DNA of 9,126 nt, taken from NCBI GenBank assembly GCA_903958915.1, contig CAJBVC010000167.1, positions 1-9,126 on the forward strand. Direction: 5' to 3'. The position numbers and the translations under genes were made by a program. Of this stretch, positions 1 through 6,482 are shown piece by piece. The notes under the pieces are model-generated. The model did no database searches, was not told where the DNA came from, and saw only the letters and a list, made by a program, of their open reading frames with translations. Each line of letters starts with the position of its first letter. Position 1 is the stretch's first letter. The stretch is from an uncultured beta proteobacterium. GTDB taxonomy: Bacteria > Pseudomonadota > Gammaproteobacteria > Burkholderiales > Burkholderiaceae_C.

Positions 1-282
1 CTTGCCCATCTTTTCGGTCGATGTGTCTTCGGCCTTGCGCACCGCCGCATTGAAAGCGGCTGCCACCAGATCTTCCAGCATGTCCTTGTCTTCCGCCAGC
101 AGCGTGGGGTCGATCGTGACGCGTTTGACGTCGTGCTTGCAGGTCATGGTAACTTTCACCAGGCCAGCCCCTGATTCACCGGTGACTTCGATGTTGCCCA
201 ACTCATCCTGGGCCTTTTTCATGTTGTCCTGCATGGCCTGGGCCTGCTTCATCAGTCCGGCGAGTTGTCCTTTATTGAACAT
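1..282 (-). CDS. ybaB: YbaB/EbfC family nucleoid-associated protein (3' end cut by window edge)
   Basis: Small DNA-binding protein of the YbaB/EbfC family, which forms dimers and coats the nucleoid; the family is usually encoded between dnaX and recR. The visible 94 residues begin [20 protein letters not shown], the typical amphipathic first helix. They continue with the strand region around [17 protein letters not shown] and the helix around [18 protein letters not shown]. Family members are about 105-110 residues, so roughly the last 13-15 residues lie beyond base 1. The start is supported by a good Shine-Dalgarno, AAAGGA (complement of 288-293), about five bases before the ATG. It lies 48 bases after the dnaX stop on the same strand, with no terminator in between, so it is probably co-transcribed with dnaX. 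Family assignment is secure; the DNA-binding role comes from family knowledge. Confidence 0.93.
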   Translation of the reverse strand, partial: MFNKGQLAGLMKQAQAMQDNMKKAQDELGNIEVTGESGAGLVKVTMTCKHDVKRVTIDPTLLAEDKDMLEDLVAAAFNAAVRKAEDTSTEKMGK

Positions 283-330
283 GTTTTTCCTTTAACGTTA
301 CGAAATTCTTGACCCCAACCGACTAACCCA

Positions 331-2172
331 TCACATCGGCTTGATGGAACCGGGCACGATTTTCGCGCCAAAGTCGCGCATCATGGCCTGCACAAACGGA
401 TCGTCAAAAATAATCTTTTCAGCTGCCAGCTGTTTTTCAGCGGCGGCAGCGCCGTTGCGCCGCGCCGGGCAGTCGGTCACCCGTCCCACTTCAACGGCCA
501 ACCGAACCGGGTAACCCGCCTGTTGCAGTGCGACACTCAATCGATCGCGGCTGGCAGGCTGGTTGAGCGACTCGCGTTCAACGCGCAACAGCCACTGATC
601 AGTATCACGGGCAATCAGTTGGGACTGCAGCGCCAGTTCGCGCACCAGTGCATTGACAGATTCCGCTGCAATGAGTTGTTGCACCGTGGCGTGCCAAAAG
701 TCACCCTCTTCAGTCGGAACCAGTACCGCAGGTGCCTGGGAGGCTGCCGCATCCGCACGGGTTTCAGCCTGCCGGCGCACCGGAACTGCTACCAATTGTG
801 TAGCTGTTTGCGCATATCCCGCGGGCGTTTGACCCCGTTTTTGTTCATGGTCCGGTGGACTGACTGCGATGGAATCAGCGTCCCGCACCGGAATCTGTTG
901 CCCGCTGCGCACACTCCGAACTGCAATCGGTTCATCCTCCCAAGGCTGCACCGGTTTTGGTGGCGCCGGCGTCGGCACCCGGACCGATTGCACTGGCTGT
1001 GAGGGGGTGACCGGCAGCGACGCGGGCACCAGCTTCACAGTGGCATCACTCAGAGTTTTTTTTTCAGCCGTCCGGGGTTTGAAAGCCAGTAACCGCAGCA
1101 GCACCATGGTCAGTGCAGCGTATTCGTCGGGCGCCAAGCCGAGATCGGCGCGGCCGTGCAAGCAGATGCTGTAGAGCAACTGTATTTCATCTGCCGGCAT
1201 GGCGGCGGCGAGGCGTGCGGTCTCCATCGCGTCTGGGTCGCTGTCGTCGTCAACCGCCGACGCAACGGTCTGATGGATTGCCATGCGTTGCAAGATGGTG
1301 GCCATCTCTTCCAGGGTCGAGGCCGAACTCAAGCCATTGAGGCGAAGCGACTCCACCGTATCGACCACCGTCTTGCCATCGCCCACGGCTAGCGCTTCGA
1401 TCAGGCGAAAGACATAAGAGCGATCCACGCTGCCCAGCATCTGGCGCACGGTCGCCTCCAGCAACTGCCCCGAGCCAAATGCGATGGCCTGATCGGTCAA
1501 ACTCAGGGCGTCACGCATAGAGCCACGCGCAGCACGGGCCAGCAGCCGCAGGGCCTGCACTTCGGAACCCACCTGCTCATCGGCCAGTACTTTGCTGAGG
1601 TGCTCGCGAATGGTCTCTGGCGCCATCGGTCGCAAGTTGAACTGCAGGCAGCGCGACAGCACCGTGACCGGCACCTTTTGTGGATCGGTCGTGGCCAGCA
1701 CGAACTTGAGGTATTCGGGCGGTTCTTCGAGCGTCTTCAACATGGCGTTGAAGGCGGTGTTGGTGAGCATGTGCACTTCATCGATCATGAAGACCTTGAA
1801 GCGCCCCTGCACCGGCTTGTACACCGCCTGCTCCAGCAGGGCCTGCACTTCGTCCACACCCCGGTTGCTGGCGGCGTCGAGCTCGGTGTAGTCGACAAAG
1901 CGTCCGCTATCGATATCAGAGCATGCTGCGCATACCCCACAGGGTGTAGCGGTTATTCCACCATTGCCATCCGGGCCTTGGCAGTTGAGCGATTTGGCCA
2001 GTATGCGCGACACCGTGGTCTTACCGACCCCACGCGTGCCGGTGAACAGGTAGGCGTGGTGCAGACGCTGCGTGGTGAGCGCATTGGTGAGTGCTTGCAC
2101 CACGTGGTCCTGCCCCACCATTTCGGTGAAGTTGCGCGGACGGTACTTGCGGGCGAGCACGAGGTAAGACAT
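331..2172 (-). CDS. dnaX: DNA polymerase III subunits tau and gamma
   Basis: Clamp-loader ATPase of the replicative polymerase: it opens the beta clamp, and its tau form ties the polymerase cores to the DnaB helicase. The 613-residue product starts MSYLVLARKYRP, close to E. coli MSYQVLARKWRP. Visible motifs are the Walker A GTRGVGKT (45-52), a four-cysteine zinc module (C64, C78, C81, C84), the Walker B MIDEVHML (129-136), the SRC arginine finger (R174) and sensor 2 GSMRD (R220). Domain III runs to about residue 368. A proline-rich linker (about 373-490) and a C-terminal polymerase-binding domain (about 491-613) follow. Length is close to E. coli tau (643). The spacing between the first and second zinc cysteines is longer than in E. 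coli. A run of nine A at codons 370-373 may generate gamma (separate entry). No clear Shine-Dalgarno precedes the ATG. ybaB follows downstream. Confidence 0.98.
   Translation of the reverse strand: MSYLVLARKYRPRNFTEMVGQDHVVQALTNALTTQRLHHAYLFTGTRGVGKTTVSRILAKSLNCQGPDGNGGITATPCGVCAACSDIDSGRFVDYTELDAASNRGVDEVQALLEQAVYKPVQGRFKVFMIDEVHMLTNTAFNAMLKTLEEPPEYLKFVLATTDPQKVPVTVLSRCLQFNLRPMAPETIREHLSKVLADEQVGSEVQALRLLARAARGSMRDALSLTDQAIAFGSGQLLEATVRQMLGSVDRSYVFRLIEALAVGDGKTVVDTVESLRLNGLSSASTLEEMATILQRMAIHQTVASAVDDDSDPDAMETARLAAAMPADEIQLLYSICLHGRADLGLAPDEYAALTMVLLRLLAFKPRTAEKKTLSDATVKLVPASLPVTPSQPVQSVRVPTPAPPKPVQPWEDEPIAVRSVRSGQQIPVRDADSIAVSPPDHEQKRGQTPAGYAQTATQLVAVPVRRQAETRADAAASQAPAVLVPTEEGDFWHATVQQLIAAESVNALVRELALQSQLIARDTDQWLLRVERESLNQPASRDRLSVALQQAGYPVRLAVEVGRVTDCPARRNGAAAAEKQLAAEKIIFDDPFVQAMMRDFGAKIVPGSIKPM
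1046..1064 (-). promoter_or_regulatory. Candidate programmed frameshift / transcriptional slippage site (A9) for gamma
   Basis: On the coding strand of dnaX, nine consecutive A (complement of 1056-1064) span codons E370-K371-K372-T373, read GAA AAA AAA ACT. Slipping back one base, or adding one A in the mRNA, gives AAC TCT GAG TGA, a stop three codons on, for a 375-residue product. Losing one A gives CTC TGA, for a 373-residue product. Either product ends just after domain III and lacks the tau linker and C-terminal domain, as expected for gamma. E. coli dnaX uses A AAA AAG followed by GAG TGA in the -1 frame, and Thermus dnaX uses an A9 run with transcriptional slippage. A weak stem (complement of 1035-1040 pairing with 997-1002, loop of 32 bases) lies downstream but is not convincing, and no upstream Shine-Dalgarno stimulator is evident. 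That slippage occurs here is inference. Confidence 0.65.
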
Positions 2173-2178
2173 GCTTTC

Positions 2179-2184
2179 ATTCTA
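2179..2184 (-). promoter_or_regulatory. Possible -10 element of dnaX, very close to the start codon
   Basis: Reading the minus strand, TAGAAT is followed by GAAAGC and then directly by the dnaX ATG, so initiation about seven bases downstream would fall at or near the A of the start codon. No Shine-Dalgarno-like GGAG or AGGA is present in the 25 bases before the ATG, which fits a leaderless or very short leader. The -35 region is poor (AATGCT at 17 bases), so the call is tentative. Confidence 0.25.
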
Positions 2185-2210
2185 AGGGAGGCCTGCTGCA
2201 CAGCATTGGC

Positions 2211-2216
2211 TAAAAT
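2211..2216 (+). promoter_or_regulatory. Possible -10 element for the MFS transporter gene
   Basis: TAAAAT in the context TTGGCTAAAATGG lies 51 bases before the ATG of the MFS gene, within the 95-base divergent spacer shared with dnaX. It is a good match to the sigma-70 -10 box, but no convincing -35 hexamer is found 16-18 bases upstream (GAGGCC at 17). The rest of the spacer shows no repeat or hairpin. This is a weak call by eye. Confidence 0.3.
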
Positions 2217-2267
2217 GGATCGCAAAAACATCGCCTGCACGCGACTGAACTACCTCTACCTTGTTGC

Positions 2268-3566
2268 ATGCTCCCACATTCTCCTGAGCCGACGCCGCCC
2301 CAAGCACGCTGGCGCTGGCCCACCCTGCCTGCCAACGACCTGCTGCGCGATGCAGTGTACCGGCGGCTGTGGACGTCGATCCTGATCAGTTCCTTTGGTG
2401 CGCAGATCACGATGCTGGCGATTCCGCTGACTGCTGCGGTGCTGTTGCACGCGACCCCCACACAAATGGGATTGCTCACCTCCATGGAACTGCTGCCTTT
2501 CGTGCTGCTGTCGTTGCCCGCCGGGGTGTGGCTCGATCGGGTGCGCAAATTGCCGGTCTATGTGGTGGGCGAAGGCATCGTGGCGCTGGTGCTGGCCAGC
2601 ATCCCCTTGTGCTGGGCCCTGGGCTGGTTGTCGATGCCCTTCATGTACGGCGTGTCGTTCGCCATCGGATGCGTCTTTGTCACCGCGGGCACCGCCGCCC
2701 AGATTGTGCTGACCCAGGTGGTGCCTCGCCCAAGGCTGGTGGAAGCACATGCCAAGAATGCGCTGGCCTCCAGCGGCGCAGAGGTCGCCGGGCCTGGCGT
2801 CGCCGGTGTATTGATCAAGCTGGCGGGCGCACCGCTGGCGTTGCTGGCCGATGCGTTCCTGTTGTTGGTAAGCGTTGTCATTCTGCGCGGCTTGCGCGTG
2901 GTGGAGAATCTGGTGCCGCGACAGGACGCGCACTTTTGGCGCGACCTCAAGGAAGGGGTGCATTTTGTCGCGCACCAGCGTTTGCTGCTGTCACTGGCAA
3001 CAGCAATGGGCTTGTGGCAGATGTGCTATCACAGCGCCTTGGTGGTGCAGATTCTGTTTGCAACACGCGAGCTAGGCCTCAATGAACATGAAGTGGGCCT
3101 GTGTTACATGGGAATGGGGCTGGGCACCATTGTTGCGAGCACCCTGGGCAACCGGATCTCGCGCCAGCTTGGGCCTGGTCCATGCCTGGTGCTGGGCTTT
3201 GCGGTGTGCGGCATCGGTTGGCTGCAGCTGGCATTTGCGCCGTTGGGTCCCTGGGGCGTGGCTTCGTTTGTGGTGATGCTGTTGTGTTTCAGCGCGGGTG
3301 CGGTGCTGATCTTCATCAACTTTCTGGCGCTGCGCCAGGCTGTCACGCCCGAACCATTGTTAGGCCGCATGACCAGCACCATGCGTTGGCTGATCCTGAT
3401 ACCTGCTGGCCCCGGTGCGCTACTCGGAGGCTACGTGGGGGAACACATGGGACTGCGTTACGCGCTGGGCCTGGGCGGCGCTGGTTGCCTGGTGCTGGCA
3501 GCATGGGCAGGCAGACATCCCATCATTCGCAACATTCGGCAGCTGCCGTCGCCCGACCCCGCTTGA
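2268..3566 (+). CDS. Major facilitator superfamily transporter (EntS-like, MFS_3 type)
   Basis: Inner-membrane secondary transporter of 432 residues, the usual size for a 12-helix MFS protein. Hydrophobic segments recur along the length, beginning around ILISSFGAQITMLAIPLTAA (38-57). The diagnostic loop 2-3 motif A is present as AGVWLDRVRK (85-94; G86, D90, R91, K94). The segment NALASSGAEVAGPGVAG (164-180) and the RQAVTPEPLLGRMTS region (356-370) resemble the enterobactin-exporter (EntS)/MFS_3 branch. The substrate cannot be told from the sequence, and there is no siderophore cluster here to suggest one. ATG 2268 is the only good in-frame start after the upstream stop at 2211-2213; its Shine-Dalgarno is poor. 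A long polar N-terminus (about 35 residues) precedes helix 1. The gene is divergent from dnaX and convergent with the response regulator, 12 bases apart. Confidence 0.88.
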   Translation: MLPHSPEPTPPQARWRWPTLPANDLLRDAVYRRLWTSILISSFGAQITMLAIPLTAAVLLHATPTQMGLLTSMELLPFVLLSLPAGVWLDRVRKLPVYVVGEGIVALVLASIPLCWALGWLSMPFMYGVSFAIGCVFVTAGTAAQIVLTQVVPRPRLVEAHAKNALASSGAEVAGPGVAGVLIKLAGAPLALLADAFLLLVSVVILRGLRVVENLVPRQDAHFWRDLKEGVHFVAHQRLLLSLATAMGLWQMCYHSALVVQILFATRELGLNEHEVGLCYMGMGLGTIVASTLGNRISRQLGPGPCLVLGFAVCGIGWLQLAFAPLGPWGVASFVVMLLCFSAGAVLIFINFLALRQAVTPEPLLGRMTSTMRWLILIPAGPGALLGGYVGEHMGLRYALGLGGAGCLVLAAWAGRHPIIRNIRQLPSPDPA

Positions 3567-3578
3567 ACGCCGCAAGTA

Positions 3579-4352
3579 CTACATCTGCTTGAACAAGTGC
3601 GAGAAAGGCCGGCTCACAGCCAGGTTTTCCTTGCGGCCCTTGACCTTCACACTGGCCTGGCCGCGGAAATCGCGTGACACCGTCTCGATGGCGGAGGCAT
3701 TGACGATGGTGGAACGGTGGATCTGCCAAAACTTGGCGGAGTCCACGCCCTCCAGAATTTCCTTGATGGGGGTGCGAATCAAGGCGTCCATTTCCGCCGT
3801 TGCCACCAGAGTGTACTTTTCGTCACTCTGAAAAAACAACACATCGTCGATGGAAATCAGCCGCAGGTTCTGCCCAACGCTGGCTTTGATCCATTTCAGT
3901 TGCTCGGTCTGTGGCGCCAGTTTGGTCGTGATACGCGCCAGCAATGCCTCCAGGTCTTGCGGTGGCGCAGCCGGCATCCGGCCCAGCCGCGACTGCAGTC
4001 GCTCCACCGCCGCCTGCAGGCGTTCATCGGTATAGGGCTTGAGCACATAGTCGACCGCATCGGTCTCAAAGGCCTGCACCGCATACTGGTCAAACGCGGT
4101 CACAAAAACGACATGGCATTTCAATTGGGGGTTCGAAGCCAGGCTGCGCGCCACCTCCACCCCGGTCATCTCCGGCATCTGGATATCCAGAAACGCCAAG
4201 TCGGGGCGGTGCTGGTCGATGGCTTCCAGCGCAGCCTCGCCATCCCCCACATCGGCCACGATCTGCAAATCAGGCCACAGGCGCGCCAGCTTGGCCTTGA
4301 GCTGGGCGCGCAAGATGGGTTCGTCTTCGGCAATAACAGCGGTATAGGGCAT
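3579..4352 (-). CDS. LytTR-family response regulator
   Basis: DNA-binding response regulator of the LytR/AlgR class, 257 residues, the common size. The N-terminal receiver domain (about 1-120) shows the acidic pair E9/D10, phosphoacceptor D56 in LAFLDIQMPEMTG, T85 in VFVTAFDQYAV and the conserved K105 in YVLKPYTD. A linker (about 121-150) leads to a LytTR domain (about 152-256) marked by DDVLFFQSDEKYTLV (169-183) and FWQIHRSTIVNASAIE (208-223). It should be phosphorylated by the kinase encoded immediately upstream: only four bases separate the kinase stop from this ATG. There is no clear Shine-Dalgarno, so translational coupling is likely. Its target genes are not evident; the neighbouring DUF4139 gene is a possibility only. 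Its 3' end faces that of the MFS gene across 12 bases. Confidence 0.95.
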   Translation of the reverse strand: MPYTAVIAEDEPILRAQLKAKLARLWPDLQIVADVGDGEAALEAIDQHRPDLAFLDIQMPEMTGVEVARSLASNPQLKCHVVFVTAFDQYAVQAFETDAVDYVLKPYTDERLQAAVERLQSRLGRMPAAPPQDLEALLARITTKLAPQTEQLKWIKASVGQNLRLISIDDVLFFQSDEKYTLVATAEMDALIRTPIKEILEGVDSAKFWQIHRSTIVNASAIETVSRDFRGQASVKVKGRKENLAVSRPFSHLFKQM

Positions 4353-4356
4353 GGTT

Positions 4357-6366
4357 TCAAAGGCGACGCTTACGGTCGCGTCGGAGCAGCCAGTAGATTA
4401 TCAGCCCGATCACGATAAACGGTGCCAGCGCGGGGACGATGGACATCAATATCGCCAGCGGGATGAACACCAGCAATGCTGCAAACAGGAAGCCCAGTCC
4501 GTACAGCACCGCCACCAGAATCAGAATGACCAGCGCAACCGCGCCAAAACCCACCAGCAGCCCCACCGACCCCAGCGCCATACCCTCGAGTCCATCGAGC
4601 TGCAGGTCACCAATCTGCACTGGCATCCAGCCGGCATACAAGCCCAGCAAGGCAATCAGAAAAGCGATGCACAGGCCAACCATCAACACCATCATGGTCC
4701 GCGCCACCACACTGGCCCACACGCTATGCGACTTGCTGGTCAGCCGCTTGGCCCGCGACCATCCGGTCTGTAGTGGCTGCGCAAGGGTCTGCGCCACATC
4801 ATTGCCAGTAGCCAAGGGGACACCCAGTGCGCTGGGAGCCTCGGTCGGTATGTCGATCGTTGCCACCACGCCTTTAGGTGAGTTGGACGCGATACTGAAC
4901 TTCGCGGTTGTGCCGTAAATGCCCGCCAGACGTTCGCGGATATTGCTCAAACCGACACCACCACCGGACTGCGTTGGGGCGTCGGTGAGCCCTTTGCCCG
5001 TATCCATGACCCGCACCACGATGCGCTCGCCAACAGCACCCGCCATTTGCTCGACGACTACATCAATATTGCCGCCTTCGCGCAAAGGCTCCAGTCCGTG
5101 CTTGATGGCGTTTTCCACCAGGGAAGGCAGCATCATGGGCGGAAAGGATTTGGCCAAAACTTCGGGCGGCGCTGAGATCGAAAATTGCAAACGCGCGCCC
5201 ATACGCATCTGCAGGATATTGAGGTAAGACCGAACCAGTTCCAGTTCCTGCCCGACAGTGGACGTGTTTTCGCGCATTTTTGGCAAAGAGGCGCGCAAAT
5301 AGGCAATCAGGTGTCCTACCATCTTGTTGGCGGCCTGCGCATCCACTTCGGTCAGGGCCTGCACGTTGGCCAGGGTGTTGTACAGGAAGTGGGGCTCGAC
5401 CTGCGCTTGCAGCGCCTGCAACCGCGCTTCAGTGATTTGTCGGCTCATGTGGCTGACTTCAGCTTCCTGCGTTTTGGCTTCAGCCACCGCCTGCGCGCGG
5501 CGCGAGCGGCCCAGAAAATACTTGGAAATCAGCAAAATCACAAACACCGGGATAAAAGCCAGTATCAGCGCCGAACCCACCCCCACGCGCCAAACATCGC
5601 GGTCGACTTTCTTCCTGATTTCTCCACGAAAGTCCTCAGGCAGCGGCGTCATGGCGACCACGGAGGGAATGTAGATGCCGCCAAACTGGCCCTTGGGGGG
5701 CACAATGGCCCGCGGCTCATCCTTCGAAGGGCCACTGGCGCTGGGTGCAGGCACGGCCGCCTGAGATTGCTTCTGGCGCATGGCACGCATGGATTCCAGT
5801 GTTTCGCGAGCCGCTTTTTCGTTGTCCGTCGCGGTTTTCAGCATCCCGTCAAAGGATTGGGATGCCGCTGTCACGTCCAGGCCCCGCTCGCGTAGCAACT
5901 CCACTGCATCCCGGCGGGCTTCTTCAATCGCCTCACGGGCTTCCACTGCGGCGTCCAAAGCCGTCTCGGCGGCATCGACTGCCCCGTCCAAAGCCGCATT
6001 GGCGGTTTCGTGGGCGGACTCCCGCACCGCGCGGTCCATATCCGATTTGGCGGCATACAGCTCATTTTTTGCCCGCGCAATCTCTGCCAGAGCGTGATCG
6101 AGTTCCTTTTGTCGACCGCCCTCGGCGGTGCGCTCGCGCATGGCGCGAACGACGTTTTCCGCAAAGTCCAGCGCGCGGTCGCCAAAGGCCAGGTTGATCT
6201 CTCGCTCGATAGCGCGCTGCTCCTGGGGCGTTGCGCCGCTCCCGTGCAACCGGATCACCTGGATGGGAACAGAAAACAGCACCAGCGCCAGCAACAGCGT
6301 GAAGCCGCCACCGACGAGCGCCCACCAGGGTGTTCGGTGAATGAGGTTGCCTAAAGCCTTGAACAT
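4357..6366 (-). CDS. LytS/YehU-type sensor histidine kinase with C-terminal membrane extension
   Basis: Membrane sensor kinase of 669 residues, partner of the LytTR regulator downstream. A short N-terminus leads to TM1 (about 14-37). A long, probably periplasmic Ala/Glu/Arg-rich helical region (about 46-200, coiled-coil-like) and a Pro-rich stretch follow, then TM2 (about 261-284). The cytoplasmic part has a His_kinase motif QAQVEPHFLYNTLANVQ with phosphoacceptor H326, the N box LPSLVENAIKHG (N419), the G1 box DTGKG (455-459) and the G2 box GGGVGLSNIRERL (468-480). The kinase ends near 508. A linker and about four further hydrophobic helices (about 553-578, 598-620, 621-643, 645-662) complete the protein, which ends in basic RRDRKRRL; that fits a cytoplasmic C-terminus. 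Most LytS-type kinases stop after the ATPase domain, so the tail is unusual. The start is ATG 6366, with AGAAGG about ten bases upstream. The stimulus is unknown. Confidence 0.93.
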   Translation of the reverse strand: MFKALGNLIHRTPWWALVGGGFTLLLALVLFSVPIQVIRLHGSGATPQEQRAIEREINLAFGDRALDFAENVVRAMRERTAEGGRQKELDHALAEIARAKNELYAAKSDMDRAVRESAHETANAALDGAVDAAETALDAAVEAREAIEEARRDAVELLRERGLDVTAASQSFDGMLKTATDNEKAARETLESMRAMRQKQSQAAVPAPSASGPSKDEPRAIVPPKGQFGGIYIPSVVAMTPLPEDFRGEIRKKVDRDVWRVGVGSALILAFIPVFVILLISKYFLGRSRRAQAVAEAKTQEAEVSHMSRQITEARLQALQAQVEPHFLYNTLANVQALTEVDAQAANKMVGHLIAYLRASLPKMRENTSTVGQELELVRSYLNILQMRMGARLQFSISAPPEVLAKSFPPMMLPSLVENAIKHGLEPLREGGNIDVVVEQMAGAVGERIVVRVMDTGKGLTDAPTQSGGGVGLSNIRERLAGIYGTTAKFSIASNSPKGVVATIDIPTEAPSALGVPLATGNDVAQTLAQPLQTGWSRAKRLTSKSHSVWASVVARTMMVLMVGLCIAFLIALLGLYAGWMPVQIGDLQLDGLEGMALGSVGLLVGFGAVALVILILVAVLYGLGFLFAALLVFIPLAILMSIVPALAPFIVIGLIIYWLLRRDRKRRL

Positions 6367-6482
6367 GATCGTGGTCGCCTTCTCGCTGTCGCAATACTCG
6401 AAGGTTAGGCCTTTGGTTGCATTCCCACCAGCGACAGGAGACAGATTGCAGGAGCGAGGGGCTGAAATGCAGGGAACGACGG
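6367..6482. other. 116-base spacer between the DUF4139 gene and the kinase operon
   Basis: Both flanking genes are read on the minus strand. No intrinsic terminator (stem followed by T run) is visible, so read-through from the DUF4139 gene into the kinase-regulator pair is possible. No good -35/-10 pair was found. Two TGCAGG copies (6447-6452 and 6468-6473) are 21 bases apart, and GGTT occurs twice 12 bases apart (6403 and 6415). Neither is a clear LytTR site. A Shine-Dalgarno-like AGAAGG for the kinase lies about ten bases before its ATG. Confidence 0.4.

Noticed and set aside
997..1040. Downstream hairpin that could stimulate ribosomal frameshifting in dnaX
   Set aside because: Only a 6-base stem (CTGTGA/TCACAG) with a 32-base loop, starting about 15 bases after the A run. 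It is too weak and distant to claim as a stimulator.
1600..2385. 261-codon open frame on the plus strand, opposite dnaX
   Set aside because: It is antisense to the conserved ATPase domain of dnaX, has a composition typical of a GC-rich shadow frame and shows no recognisable family.
2256..2975. 239-codon open frame on the minus strand, opposite the MFS gene
   Set aside because: It is Gln/His/Arg-rich and antisense to the membrane helices of the transporter, a common artefact opposite hydrophobic genes.
3717..4418. 233-codon open frame on the plus strand, opposite the response regulator
   Set aside because: It is a shadow of a gene with intact receiver and LytTR motifs and has no recognisable content of its own.
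4357..4860. C-terminal membrane part of the kinase as a separate gene fused by a frameshift or sequencing error
   Set aside because: The frame is continuous through the linker, there is no competing start with a Shine-Dalgarno at the junction, and composition does not change abruptly.
5185..5895. 236-codon open frame on the plus strand, opposite the kinase
   Set aside because: It is rich in His, Gln and Arg, as expected for the reverse of an Ala/Leu/Glu-rich helical gene. The kinase on the other strand has clear motifs.
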